From assembly GCF_014529535.1 (NCBI RefSeq), contig NW_023504022.1, positions 9,239,028 to 9,303,027 of the forward strand: a stretch of 64,000 nt of DNA. Reading direction: 5' to 3'. Shown piece after piece: positions 23,478 through 35,830 of the stretch. A model generated the notes under the pieces. That model made no database searches. It was not told the origin of the DNA and saw nothing but the letters and a program-made list of their open reading frames with translations. Every line of letters starts with the position of its first letter. Positions within the stretch are counted from its first letter, which is position 1. The position numbers and the translations under genes are program-made. The DNA comes from Bradysia coprophila (lineage: Eukaryota > Arthropoda > Insecta > Diptera > Sciaridae).

Positions 23478-23689
23478 TCTATTGCTTTTTTGTCAGCTGA
23501 ATCGTTTGGATCTCTGGGACTAATGTCATCATTTGCAACCTGGACGTCCGAACTCCATCTCATTATTGCGCCTGGAAATGTTGAACAGAATGAGTTGTTC
23601 ACATCCTTTTCCATCTCATGACCTATTTCTAGCATTTTAATTGAAAGAATACGGATTTTCTGTTGAACATTTATTACTGTATTGGTCAT
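23465..23689 (-). other. Unidentified protein-like open frame
   Basis: 74 codons, minus strand, with balanced composition (contains INVQQKIRILSIKMLEIGHE and FCSTFPGAIMRWSSDVQVA). It starts just outside and runs into the edge of the hairpin right arm. No family is recognised. It may be a captured gene fragment or part of the element's own past coding sequence. No splice partners were found. Confidence 0.25.
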
Positions 23690-23986
23690 TTATTGAAAGA
23701 AAGCGAATTTATTGGCATCCTTAGAAAATATTCAAAATAATTTCGTAACAACGATAAAAGAAAAAAACAAGTTTCAAGTTTCGTAAAAGTAACAATCTTT
23801 AGTGTAGTCCATTAGTCAATCGCTTACAGACATTTCATAAAAGGAACAATCTCTAGTGGAGTCCGTAAGTCAGTAACTCACAGACCTTTAGTAAAAGGAA
23901 AAGTCTCATAAATAATACTTTCCAAATCTGGAAACCGTATAAACAATTTCTAAACCGTCCAAAATGTCGTCGAAATCGTTCAAACA

Positions 23987-24190
23987 GACTAATTATTAGA
24001 CGATGCGAGAGAAAAAAAAATTAACTCCTACGTTACCGACACTGTTCCGGCGCCCGGCTCGCATAACCTTTTTAGGTTCAATGAAAATTGGTATTCATTT
24101 CGTAAAAAGACGAATTCTGTAGGGACGAACTCAACTCCTTTACATTATATTTCGTAAAAAGATGAATTCCCTAGGAACCAACAAAACGCC
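23987..24190 (-). repeat. Satellite fragment joined to MITE fragment
   Basis: 23987-24064 is the inverted right half of the 159-bp satellite unit (AGACTAATTATTAGACGATG to GGCGCCCGGCTCGCAT). Directly after it, 24078-24190 matches the inverted interior of the MITE at 62124-62362 (GACGAATTCTGTAGGGACGA, AAAGATGAATTCCCTAGGA). The junction shows that these families insert into one another. Confidence 0.75.
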
Positions 24191-24379
24191 TTAACAGCGA
24201 TAAGAAAGTTAGGAATTGAGCTGAAATGAGATGAAAGTAATATAATTGTTCCAATCGAAAATTGAAGTAAATAAATTTTCTGCTAGGAATTAATTAACTA
24301 GGACTAACCTTACAAAATAACTAAAAGATAATTAATTTTCCTCTTGACAATTTGCATGCAGAAAAATATGAAATTTGCG

Positions 24380-24680
24380 AATTTTAATAAATAAATTTGC
24401 TGTTGGGAATCAATAGATTTTCTGCTAAAAAATTGCTAAAATAAACAATTAATTTTGCTGATGACGAATAAATAAATTTATTGACAAAAATATTAATTTT
24501 GCTGATAAAAATAAATAGATTTGATGCTAAAAAATAGCTAAAAAAATATTTAATTTTGCAGATTGCAAAAAAATGAATGTGCTGACAAAATTAGATTAAA
24601 TTTGCTGCTTCAAAAAAATAAATTTGGTCACAATAGCAATAAATTTGCTGCAAAAAAAGAATAATTTTGCTGCCAAAGAA
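24380..24680 (-). repeat. AT-rich TTTGCTG repeat, right arm
   Basis: About ten copies of AA(A/T)TTTGCTG or TTAATTTTGCTGAT in 300 bp, the inverse of the block at 21045-21330. Together with the 159-bp array and the long hairpin, the outer blocks make a composite inverted structure of about 3.6 kb. Confidence 0.65.
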
Positions 24681-24699
24681 AGATTTCCCAATCATTTTA

Positions 24700-26615
24700 T
24701 GGTCCTTCCTTTCACCATTTGTCCAATCAATAAACAACTCCTACAAATTAGTACTATTTAACCAGTGTCATTCCGTCCCCGAAGCCAAACAGACCGATGC
24801 AAGTTGTATACTCGTGTTCTAGTTCTATATGAATCACATATTCGAACCAACTACATACAGATTTCATGCAGGTATATTCCGCGGAAAGGAAAACAACTGC
24901 ATTATGATGGAAACAGAATATACTCGCTTTCAGTTTCAATTCGGTAGCGAGACACATGCGTTGTTTTAGTGTATAGTTAGTCGGTTGTCGTCCTACTGTT
25001 TTTGTGTGTTGTGTGAATGTTGAACGATGAAGAATGACGGGAATTTTCTTAATTTTTAATTTAAATTTGCACGAAATTGTGATGTTCCCGAATATGTTAC
25101 CTAAATGAACTGTGATACTTACGAAGACTAAAAACACGTATACATATCAATTCGAAACGAATTAGGTGAGTAATTTGCAATCAAATTTTAGTAATTAATT
25201 AACACCAGTGTGTGCTTGTGCAAAGTTGAGCTAAGTCAAATTTCTGACCCCTTCTAAGTTTTCGCTTTTAAACTACTCTGAAACTACTTAATTCTTCACA
25301 TTTCACAGGATGAACAAGCCCGTTAATGACCTTTTTGAATATCAAGATCAAGGTCTGTGAACACTTCCGCATTGCCGCGTTTCTTTCCTGTTCGTCTTTC
25401 TGATTTGTTGTAAATAAAAATCAAATAATTTCTAGAATTTTTGATCTTGGAGACTTTGTGCTTTATAAGCATGTAAGCGATTAGAATAAATTGTGCAGAG
25501 CAGACATTCAAGTTCAAGGTTAACACAGATCTTTAGGTGAAGATGAGAATTGTCCAATGTACCGCTGCTCGAAAATTTTCAGTTTGTGAACTAGGATATT
25601 TCGCGCTTCGTAGAATCAACCGATACCACCACATGTAATGAAGTCCTATCAATAGCAATGAAAGTACACAACAGGTATGGCCGATCAGCCAATTTATCTT
25701 AAAACGTATTCATAATTTATGTCAAAATAATATGAAAATGAGTGCGTTTGAATCAAATTTTTATGTCTACCGGGTGGACGATAGACCACACCTGACTTAC
25801 ACTTTTATTGATTAGAAGTAATTCGATTGAATTTGATTTATAAACGGTGAATGTTCCGATTCAACCGAATTGGGTATGTGGATGTTGGTTCCCTCTTATT
25901 CAATTTGATTTTGTAACTTTTTGAAGAAGCGGCCGATCGTATTGGTATATACATCATCTTCAAGGCCGTTTGAAATGCCATACATGTTAAGAAATGCCAT
26001 CCAGGTTAAGAAAGGCATCCACGTTAAAACAATCTCATACAAATGAACGAAACATTTTCCGAACTTAAGTGAGGTTAAGTCTGAAAGTACCGTGTCTTGA
26101 AGATGATCTATATTGCGTAAATGTGATTAAAAATCGATTTTATTTTTATAGAAACCGAGATATCAAATTGTATCAGCTGTTTCCATACGGCTGCTATAAA
26201 GGCGAATACATATGCGATTGAATACGAATCATATTTTCTGTATAGAGGTTTGTTCCAAGGACATACGAATTGTCAAATCACTATCAAATTTCATCCATAG
26301 AGACATAACCTTATCAATATTTATGTGAAAACCGATCTCTATGAATGAAATCGTGTTCGTTCGGCCAATGGAAATTCGCGTTTACAGCTACTTGGAACAA
26401 ACATATACAAATTTGTGTTGCCAGCTGACTGAAACAGGTTGAGGCCCGTTTTTTGAATGAGGAAGTATATTTGTAGTTCGAGCACGCTAAAAAATTTGAC
26501 AAAATTAACGAATTTTGCATTCTGAAATTACTTTTTCGGACAATCTGTGCATACAGCTAACATGAATGTAAATTTAGAACATAATCAGCGCCATCAGCGG
26601 GTGGCGGGACATTTC
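24700..26615. other. Intergenic DNA, no gene recognised
   Basis: AT-rich sequence. A 127-codon minus frame at 24754-25137 has no family resemblance and no start context. The segment 26032-26117 is the inverted partner of the repeat at 120-205. Nothing else is supported. Confidence 0.5.
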
Positions 26616-27424
26616 CACACCGTCAATATCGTCAGGAACGATATTATCGTTTTTTAGACGGAGGGCCGCAATGCGAGCCGGGCGCCGGAACGGTGTCGGA
26701 ACTTAGGAGTTAATTTTTTTTTCTCGCATCGTCTCATAATTAGTCTGTGTAATTTTTCTATTATAAAATTTAAATTTACAGAACCAAATGAACCAATTTT
26801 TAATATATATTTGCCGTCTATAAAAAGGTGTTTATCTACAAGATTTTGTGTTTCGTCTTCAACAACCATCCAGAACGATAATATCGCCCAGGACGATATT
26901 ATCGTCTAGAATTTTTATTTTAAATAAATTAAAAACGACATTATCATCCTGGACGATATTATCGTCTCAAATTTAAAAAAATTAATAAATTAAAAATGAT
27001 ATTATCGTTCTTGACGATACTATCGTCCAGAACGATATTATCGTCCCACAAATTATCGCCCAGGACGATAATATCGTCCAAAATAATGATAAAATTGTTT
27101 AGAAAAAGAAAATAACGATAATATCGTCCAGCGGATATTTTCATCTAAAAAAACGATAGTATCGTCCAAAAAACGATAGTATCGTTTATAAACGATATTA
27201 TCGTTTTTTTAAACGATAATATCGTCCAGAAAACGATAATATCGACCTGAAAATATTTTAGAATTTATAATTTTAGACGATATTATCGTCCAGGATGAAA
27301 AATTTTTGGACGATAATATCGTTTTTTTGGACGATAGTATCGTCTAAAAAACGATATTATAGTTTTTTAGACGATACTACCGTCCAAAAAACGATACTAT
27401 CGTTCCTGACGATATTGACCGTGT
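26616..27424. mobile_element. Foldback element built of ACGATATTATCGT palindromes
   Basis: Termini are inverted copies: left CACACCGTCAATATCGTCAG, right CTGACGATATTGACCGTGT. The interior is a run of some twenty to thirty short palindromes of the form GACGAT(A)nTATCGTC, facing both ways, separated by AT-rich or A-run spacers. A 93-bp fragment of the 159-bp satellite (26659-26751) interrupts the left side. No coding sequence. It is probably a non-autonomous foldback transposon. Confidence 0.8.
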
Positions 27425-28098
27425 AGTTATGTCGCCTCATCTCATCAGCGCGTTAAAACTGTTCGCATGCATACTACTCTCGTAACATATTCTACGTTGA
27501 AATTTCGATTGGAATTTAGGAAAGCTTTCAACGAATTTTAGCATAGCACTGCTCCTAACATTAACACTGAATTGACAAACGTCATTTTTGGATGCTTCAA
27601 TGATAAGAGCCTAACGAAAACAATTCATCTGCCTCCAAATATTGTCTCTGATTTTTGATCGTTCGTATTACAAATTATTACGACCGATTTCGCGATCCAT
27701 CGACAGCTTCTATCATCCCTTATAAATGATAAAGTCTGATCTAACTGAGGAAGTACTTACTTCAAAATAATCACTGGAAGTCAGTGACAGCTCAGTGATA
27801 CGCACTGATCGTATTTTTTTTAAGGGATCTGAAACTTTACAGTGTAAAACTGTGAACACTATGCTCACTTTGCTTGAAGTGCGTTGTTTGATAAAATCAA
27901 TTTTCCGAACATATGACCTGCTATATTGAACAATTGCATCCCGCTAAACTATCGAAGCCATGAAAATTGAATGACACTGCAATATTTCGAAATTTGTTCA
28001 GACTAATGAAACCAGCAAAAAATTCAGAAATCAAATATTAAATCTCGATTCAAACTTTGTAACTACATCCGAATGCATTACAAGTTCAATAATAATTC
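27425..28098. other. 3' flank of zinc-finger gene
   Basis: No gene or repeat recognised apart from short self-complementary words around 27755-27815 (AAGTACTTACTT, CAGTGATACGCACTGATCG). It presumably includes the 3' untranslated region of the minus-strand zinc-finger gene. Confidence 0.4.
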
Positions 28099-28796
28099 TT
28101 ACAAAATTGGATTCGAACGAGTGGTTCTGGCGCCTTTAGCTGTAATATTCGATTGCGATGAAGCATGCACTCCATCAGTGCAGTGATCTCGCTTGATGTG
28201 TCTTTTCACGTAATCTTTTCGGGAAAATTTGCGGCAGCATCTTGGGCAAGAGTATTCTGGATTTAAATGTAACGCCATATGTCTCTTCAATGAGTAACTT
28301 GAGCAGAACTTCTTGTCACATTCATTGCATACGTTGATTCGGAGCGGCACCGAATTCGTGTTATTATTTTCCGTTGCCATTGAATCCGGTTCAACACTCT
28401 CCACTTTCACTATAACTGGAATATTCGATGCAGCGACGTTCGTAGTATGATCGACATTCGGTTCGTACGATACTATCTGTCTCACTGCTACCATTTTTGA
28501 ACACAAGTTGGCAAGTTTCTGCTGCTGAATGGCATAATTCGCCTGCAGAATTTTTGATTTTTCCATCTCCTGGAAAAAGTATTCGGATTCAGTGAACAGT
28601 GGAATCGGAACAGTCTGTTGTTGTTTGGCGTTCAGGCACCGAAATGTTTATATGCAAATGTGCTTACCTTTTGTAGCAGTTCATTCGTCCGCAACAATTC
28701 AGCTCTTTGCTCCTCATTTTCCTGTACTAACGTTGAGTTCAATGCGATCAAATTTTGCCACAAAACGGTAACGCTGGGCCCAAGTGTAAATGCCAT
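28099..28796 (-). CDS. Small two-finger C2H2 zinc-finger protein
   Basis: Two exons, 28668-28796 and 28099-28569, with a GTAAGC donor and a TTTTTCCAG acceptor: 600 nt, 199 residues. Residues 10-75 are a predicted coiled coil (NSTLVQENEEQRAELLRTNE onward). A linker rich in Asn and Ser follows. Then come two C2H2 fingers: CNECDKKFCSSYSLKRHMALH at about 133-153, written here as C..C and H...H, and CPRCCRKFSRKDYVKRHIKRD with a closing His. The tail is basic and Ser/Thr-rich. It is likely a DNA-binding protein that dimerises through the coiled coil; this is inference. No orthologue is recognised. The start is the first ATG in exon 1, preceded by a TAA-containing leader. Confidence 0.8.
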
Positions 28797-30446
28797 TATC
28801 AGCCAGCGATAATATAATGTCGTTCCTGAGATTCGAAATTAAAATAAAATTTGCTTATCGAATGACCCGCACACTCTGCATGCATGCCTTGTCTAATTTC
28901 GATTCACTTTTCTGATTTCGTTACCGAATACAATAATAGCTATAGAAGAAGAAAGGGCCGTAGCCAGATCACATTTGTATTAAAGTGTTTACTTGTCATG
29001 CTTAGGCCAATGGAACATTGTATTTTTTACACTCAAATATTTTACCGATAAAATACGATGTTAATAGGAACTCAACAAAAATTGTAGTAGGACAGTCCAT
29101 CTCTCTTATTTTCGTCGTAGATACAACTCTGGCGACAGAATTCTAATAAGAGAAAGCATGTGTTGGTGTACGAAAGACATCAACAATTAAAAACGTAAAC
29201 AATAAAAGTGTTTAGTAGGATATACCCGCGAAACCACTTGATTCGATATTTTGTTCGACATGAAACATTGTAGTGGAATTGAGAATTCACTCAATGTTTG
29301 AAAAAAGACTTTTCCATCCTTTTCCATCCAATTCGGTTAGATGAAAATTAAAATTAAAATTAATTTTTTTCAATTTATGCTTTGTTTTCTTGACAGCTTG
29401 CTCTTTCACGGCCTACTTTTTGTAGAGTGGAAACCATACTTTACGCTGCGTGAAGATTAGGCATGTTCGATAATTCATTCAGCCACTCCATCCTTCTTCA
29501 GCATCTATAATAATCACCATTTTTTTTCCAGAGACATTAATTTAGGACAAATTACGGTATTATGACAGTTCTAAAAAATTAGACAAATGGTCCGATACTC
29601 TTGCTCACCTTTCGCTTTTGTACATTTTCCCAAAAAATCTACATTTTCGAAACCATATGCATAACATTGACTGTGGAACTATTACTATTGTGCTCTGCCT
29701 TATTTTCGATCAACCAAATTTTCTTTGTCCACTGTGAAGAAAGGAATCACCTTTGCTGCCAGTAGTATAAGAAGATAGTATCGTGCAATCACTTGGATCG
29801 CTCGAAATAATGATGCTGGTATGGGCGGTAGCCGAGTTAGATTCACTTTGCATCTTGTGAATACGATAACGTGAGTAGATCTAAACCATGATTTTTTTTC
29901 TTCAATAAGAGTTGAATTCTTGAACTCAAATTCGCGAATGGGCCATGGCCAAAGTCAGTCATATTGGCTTATTTTGAGGAAGATATAAACGAGTTATTTC
30001 TTTGAAAATACGATCATCAGTACATCTTAAGTTCGTAAATGACCTTCTATATTGTCAACAAGATAACTAAATCAATTTCCGAAATTTTTGTTCAATACAA
30101 TGAAGAATGCAATTCTTCAGGTTGAACTAAGAATGTAACGTGCAGTGTGAGATTTTCCTTGAATGAAAGAGAAATTATTATATTCTTTGGTTGAAATTAC
30201 AGTCAATAGATCTGACCCACGAAACAGGTGGGACCTAGTAGCGATACAATGTAAATTTATCGTACAGATGATGAAACTAAAACAATATTAGTGCGTAAAT
30301 GGATCTTCATATATATATTTACGCACTAGTGCGTAAATTGAGTAGGCATGGAGTAGGCTGTGAGTGTGGATGGTCGTGAAAATTTTTGCTCCTTCAAACT
30401 AAATTTAAAATCAAAATAAAATCGTCTAATTATCAGTAAATATTAA
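28797..30446. other. Intergenic DNA, no gene recognised
   Basis: The upstream side of the zinc-finger gene. AT-rich, without a long open frame, tRNA or clear repeat. Around 30293-30340 the word GTGCGTAAAT occurs with its complement ATTTACGCAC, a short inverted pair; the same word recurs at 31380. Confidence 0.45.
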
Positions 30447-31376
30447 TTAAACCGTCTCGAAAGTATTTTGGACGGATGCGCCTTGCTTAACAGTGAAATT
30501 TGCACGAAGTGGCTCTTTGTTTTGAGACTTTCGCAGTAGACTAATTTTCTGTCTGGCTTCATAAAAGACTTGAAGATCGCGATACCGTAGTTGAGGATTA
30601 TTTAAGTAAAAAATTGTGATGCATTGATGCACGGGAAGCTATGTTTGAAGATTGCGAGAGATGGTTGCCCCGTCTTGGCTTTGCTCCGTATCCCACTCAA
30701 AAATGCATAGGCGAAATTTCAAGCACTACCAGTTATATTGAGCTCGAGCAGTTGGTTCATCTCCCCACTGCCACTTACGATGGGGATCCATTGTGTGGAT
30801 CCCCGATTGGACTAGAATGATCTTTGGACTGTTGGAAGCTTTTTTGGCGGATAAGAGATACAAAAATGAATTTGAGAGCAAGTCTACATCAAAACTGTTA
30901 ATTTCCTCTACGAGCTGTACATGAATATCAATGAATTTGGATGGATGAATGGAATGGTTTAAATATTGGAATCAATGCTAGCAATAGCTACGATCTTCAC
31001 TTTTTTGCATATTTTATTATGACGACAAATCGAATGGGCAAACAAGGTACTAACTTGAATGAATAGATGCAACTGACTCAGGTAAATCAGTTCCTCTGAT
31101 TACAGGTAATTTCAATGAAGACTATGTTCAACTATATTGAGACAAATTTAGTAGCTAGTCCGGCCACAAGTCGAGCGACGGTGGTTGTTGTTAGTTGTAA
31201 GTTGTACATGTCAAGTTGCGGGCCAGCGCTGTTATTTTTGGACTCACCTCCATTATATAACTTGGAGGATCAAAAGGTGGTTCTGTCGGTAACGCTTTGT
31301 GCTACCAAAGTTCCAACGTTCATATCCTTCTGGTCGTGTGCAAAGGCACCAGACTTGATTGTGTCAGGTCAGGTAC
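30447..31376 (-). pseudogene. Decayed unidentified coding sequence
   Basis: Two minus-strand stretches read as protein. The 31132-31376 segment (contains NNSAGPQLDMYNLQLTTTT) has one internal TGA. The 30447-30985 segment, about 178 codons (contains PSKFIDIHVQLVEEINSFD, WQWGDEPTARAQYNW, FRLCIFEWDTEQSQDGA, NNPQLRYRDLQVFYEARQK), has only two internal stops, at 30726-30728 and 30639-30641, where AT-rich DNA should have about ten. The two segments are in different frames. No family is recognised. It could be a dead host gene, a mobile-element fragment or an old viral insertion. Confidence 0.55.
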
Positions 31377-31441
31377 TAGTGCGTAAATTGACGTTTTTTT
31401 TTGTGAAACATACTAACCATTTTAGAAAAAGGTGTCATTAG

Positions 31442-32372
31442 CATCGAACTATTGTGCTAGGCCGCGAGTCTGAACGGCATAAAGGAGATAAAATTTTGTT
31501 CCTAACACGGTAAAAAATGGGGGAGCCATTAACAAATAGGAATACTAGAAATTATTCTTCACATTAAAAAAAAATTATCTCGAAGAGCCCATCGCTTTAA
31601 TAAGCCTAATTTGCGGATTAATCGTCGTTTTAATCAACGCACTTCAAGCCTGAATAGCACTCGAAATAGGGTACTAAAATTTAACAAAATACAACTGTAA
31701 AACACTAAAAAAAAGTTCAAAAATAGTCGGGTCACTTGTGTCAAACCGATCGCTTCACGTTTTTCGAGCTTTTCAATTATCACAAATGGTTTTGAATGGT
31801 TATCAAATGTCGACTATTATCACTTTTGCTTGATGTGCGTTGAGTTGCATTTTGAGGACTGTTGTGACAACGGTTTGTAGTAAGATAATGCAGCAGACTG
31901 GAATTAAGTTATTTGATATAAATAATGTCGCTAAAAGTTATTGCTGAAACAAATAGCCGTTAAGACTGAATCGCAAAGTTTTGATTCTATTTATTTTAAA
32001 AAAAATTCAAGACGAGTGTGTCATACAAATTTATTGCCTTAGGTCGCATTAGGAAGACAATCCTTGAGTCAAAACTACACTACTAGAACCGGTATAAGAC
32101 TTTATCTAATACAAGGTTTACATATGAAGTACAACTACTATTAGTGTACGTATGACACATTCCATCACAGAATTGTGTTCAACCGTACACTCACCGTATA
32201 CAGCACATTTCGCGTAATTTCAATTGCGGCAAAACCATTGCTATAAAAAAGAAAATTGTTACGACTAATTGTTAACAGTTGCAGGTGTTAGCTCGCAATA
32301 AACGCTGAAACGCTTAATTACCATGGAACAATAATATATTCTATCAAAGTGACAAGCAACGCAACACCAGGC
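31442..32372. other. Upstream region of the sugar transporter
   Basis: No gene recognised. AT-rich; it contains the likely promoter of the downstream transporter. A candidate initiator-type TCAG word is not distinctive enough to call. Confidence 0.4.
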
Positions 32373-35094
32373 ATGGCTCAAAACAGCAAAAAGTATCAGT
32401 ATTTAGCAACGATAACTGGTAATTTTCAATAAGAAAATTTTAGATTTACCGAGGGCTAAGTTAAGGTTCAATTTCTAGTTAACATCATTTCTGTGTGCTA
32501 TGGAACATCAGCGGCATGGTGAGTTTGATGGAGTGTAATTAAAATTTTGACTCAAGCGTCGGTTGAATATTCTGCTAGTAGCAGTTTTCTTTTGATATTG
32601 CTTTGGGATCGTTCATAAATGATGTCAAGTATTTTCAGTGCTGTCATCAAATTTAAATTACTGATAACTGGACGAGTACTCCAAATACACCTTCTAAGTG
32701 TGTCTACTATTGAAGAGAAATGCATACTTGTCGAACTATTAGTGATTTTCTTCGGATGACAGTACTGAAAAAAAAGGAATGTCATTTATGAACGATCCCA
32801 AAGCCAACGACCCCCTTTGATATGTGTGCAGTAGCAGAACCACAAGGACCTCTAAGCCTAATTTTTAAACATTTTTTTTTCCAAAGGCCATCATCCAGTT
32901 TTCTGCTGTTACAATCCGACGAACTAACGCCTCTGAGCAGTGGTGCACTGTCCAAAGCGGAAATGTCCTGGGTTGCTTCCCTCTTATGTGTTGGTGGTCT
33001 CGTTGGAACCATTCTCTTTGGCCTGTTAGCCGATGTTTTTGGTAGAAAATATATTTTGTGTTGCCAAGGAATTCCTTCAATTGTACGTAAGAGTTCGAGA
33101 CAAAATCGAACGACACTCAGAATCGCAATGTGAAAATTTCTTCCTGGTATTTACAGTTGAGCTGGGTTCTTATTTACTTCGCCGAGAATGTCATATATTT
33201 ATACATATCCCGATTTCTGGCTGGACTAGCTTATGGCGGTTCATTTGTTCTAGTGCCACTGTTCGTATCGGAAATATCAGAGAATAGGTTCGTGTTGGCC
33301 AGACATTTTAGTGTACTACCCATCATAATTACCCCGATTGATATTTTCCCAATTTTTGTGTTATAGCATTAGAGGTGCCTTAGGCTCTTTATTGATGGTT
33401 TGCATTAAAAAGACTTTGGTAGTAATGAGTCCAAAAATGATTTCTTTAAATGAATTCGTAGGTCACATCAAACATCGGAATACTGTTGAGCTTTGTAGCC
33501 GGACACTATCTCAGCTTTCGTTTAGTACCAGCTGTGTTTGCTGTATTACCGACATTGTTTTTACTGTTAACAATTGTATTTCCGGAAACTCCACCATTTC
33601 TGATTAGATCGGGAAAGGAGGAGGTAAGCTCTGTTTGTTTGAGTGAACGGATGAGAATTCATTTAATTTTTTTCGTTTTTCATTGACACCAGGCCGCAGA
33701 GTCATCCTTGCGTTTCTACAGAAATGTTCAGGAAACTGGGAAACAGACACCTGTCTATTTTCACGAAGAATGGGAAAGGCTGAAAAGTCAGATGGGTGGA
33801 GAGTCTGGTCAGCAGATTGAGAAAATACCGTTAATGCTAACAGACTTCAGTAAGTTGGAATGACATGGAAATTCAACTGACTACCAAAAATTGAATCGCA
33901 TTCTAGCGGCTAAGGTGCCACGAAAGGCTTTCGTCATTGGATTCGCATTGATTCTGTTGCACGAATTTTGTGGATGCTTCACAATGATCAACTATACAGC
34001 GACCATATTTGCCGAATCCGGATCAGACATATCACCAAATCTGTCGGCTATTATTTGTGGAGCCATTCAGCTACTTGGAACATTAGTGTCAACAAAGCTA
34101 GTGGACAGAGCTGGACGAAAGGTATATCCAACACATTGTTTACTGACATTTTCACTTAAAGGACACCGAACCGAATTTCAGTTCCTATTAGTTATCTCAT
34201 CGATTGGTGCCGGCTTATCGCTCGTCGCACTTGGAACGTACACGTACCTGAATTCTCTGGGCTACTATGTACAACCATTTTCTTGGGTGGCAATAGCCAG
34301 TTTTTCGTCAATGTTGTTCCTAGCATCGTGTGGTATTATACCGTTGCCTTACGTAATTCTATCCGAAATTATGCCAGACAAAGTGAGCATTCGAAATTGT
34401 TCTTTGTTACAGTTGAACGCTACAAAAATTTGTGACGCAATTCACTTCAGCTGTTTTGCAGCTGGTCCACTCAAACAACCCCACTACCTTAAAGGTTTAA
34501 AAGTCATATGGGCGCGTGTCAATATAGTATTTTTCCTAACGCATGCTAAAGGTTTTTTTTAGCGAATGAGAGGTTCTGGAATCGAATTCGCTAAAAAATC
34601 GCTTTAGCATACGTTTAGAACAACATTTTGCTTATAGTAGTGGACTGGAAATGAGCGACGAAGTCGCGATATTTCAGCACTAGATAAACAAAAACCGTAT
34701 AAGCACAATAAGGTTGTATGACTGGATCAGCTGAAAAACAGCTGAAGCGAATTGCGTTACAAATTTGCTTGGCGTTAACTGTATTTTAAACTATTTGCAG
34801 ATACGATCTATTGGCGCAACAGTTTGCTTGTGTTTCGCTTGGATTATAGCATTTGTGATGATAAAATGTTTTCCGCTTGTTGTTATTTCGTTTGGAATGC
34901 ACGGATGCATTTTCTTTTTCGCAATTTGTTGCTTTCTAGGTAAGCCGCAAAGCAGAAGTAAAAAATTGAAAACACCTTTTGGCTCATTTAAATAAACATT
35001 TTGAACTGTTACAGGTGCCATATTCGTTATTGTCATTTTACCCGAAACGAATGGTAAAAGCTTCGAAGATATATCCAAAATGTTAGCGAATTAA
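32373..35094 (+). CDS. MFS sugar transporter (facilitated trehalose/glucose transporter type)
   Basis: Twelve-helix membrane sugar carrier of the SLC2/Tret1 type. Exons: 32373-32418, 32479-32518, 32887-33082, 33157-33287, 33367-33397, 33462-33623, 33693-33849, 33907-34121, 34182-34382, 34801-34939, 35015-35094; 1398 nt, 465 residues, all phases agree. Family marks in order: the start helix YLATITVNIISVCYGTSAAW, the DVFGRK loop after helix 2, SRFLAGLAYGG with FVSEIS, PETPPFLIRSGK after helix 6, the central loop, VDRAGRK after helix 8, LPYVILSEIMP in helix 10, and the closing PETNGKS. The usual PESP/PETP and PETKG motifs are therefore present. The substrate (trehalose, glucose or other) cannot be read from sequence. 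Intron 34383-34800 holds a MITE. Confidence 0.92.
34408..34783. mobile_element. CAGCTG foldback MITE, copy 2 (transporter intron)
   Basis: The left end TACAGTTGAACGCTACAAAA and the right end, the complement of GGCGTTAACTGTA, share long inverted repeats including GACGCAATTCACTTCAGCTG and GCAGCTGGTCCACTC. It fills most of the intron between transporter exons 9 and 10. Same family as 6693-6871 but about twice as long. Confidence 0.8.
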
Positions 35095-35099
35095 ATAAA
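35094..35099 (+). terminator. Poly(A) signal of the sugar transporter
   Basis: AATAAA overlaps the TAA stop codon of the transporter by one base. If this signal is used, the 3' untranslated region would be only about 20-30 nt. Other AATAAA words were not seen in the next 200 bases. Confidence 0.45.
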
Positions 35100-35512
35100 T
35101 TATTTTCTTAAAATGAACGAAAAATTTTGTCCTCTTCTAACATAACTCACCTTTCGATACGCTTGAAGTGTAGACTTCAGTCACTTAAATTCAAAACCAG
35201 GACTCAACGGAAAGCGAACGGTGAATTGGACGAACGAAGAATTCGATGAATTTGCTTTGTTTTGTTTAGAAATGAGTGGACCATCAAAATCGTTAACCAT
35301 ACTCAGCTCGTCTCGGCATCACGAATCGACAAAGTTAAAATTTAAATGAATCGTTTTCCTTCCCTGTCGATTGGTATTAGTCGGGCAGATACGGAGCGTA
35401 AACGGGACTCATCGTAAGTTTTAATTTTTTTCTGGGTTTCGTTTGTTTCTTTCGTTGTATTTGTTCCATGTTCCACACATATTCCACGACGAAGGAATAG
35501 GGCTTGTCTTCA

Positions 35513-35830
35513 AATAGGGCCTACTTTTAGAAAATTTCCAAAAAATTGCCAAAAATTTCCAAAAACTGCGAACGTCCAAAAACCGAATTTTTCCATAATT
35601 TCGAACTGTTTTGGCAACTCCGGAGCTTAGCCTTATGTTTTAGCCGGCTCTCAAGGATTCATGCTCGTCTTCATTTGAAATAATCGAGAGTCAGTTAAAA
35701 CGCAAGGATGATTCATCAGTTGCCAAAACCGTTCGAAATGGTGAAATTTGTTTTTGGACGTTCGCAGTTTTTGGAAATTTTTGGCAATTTTTTGGAAATT
35801 TTGGAAAAAATTTCCAAAAAAAATTACAAA
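35513..35830. mobile_element. Foldback element, TTTGGAAATTT family
   Basis: Arms of about 80-100 bp made of TTTCCAAAAATT / AATTTTTGGAAA words (35525-35610 and 35715-35815) in inverted order. Clear matched blocks are TTTCCAAAAACTGCGAACGT with ACGTTCGCAGTTTTTGGAAA, and AACTGTTTTGGCAACT with AGTTGCCAAAACCGTT. It begins AATAGGGCCTAC; related ends occur at 37735 and 39840. Confidence 0.75.

Noticed and set aside
22506..23500. ORFs of 79-92 codons within the hairpin arms as genes
   Set aside because: They mirror each other across the inverted repeat and neither has a start, splice or domain context.
24754..25137. 127-codon minus ORF as a gene
   Set aside because: Composition is noise-like, no domain, no splice context, and shorter frames overlap it on the other strand.
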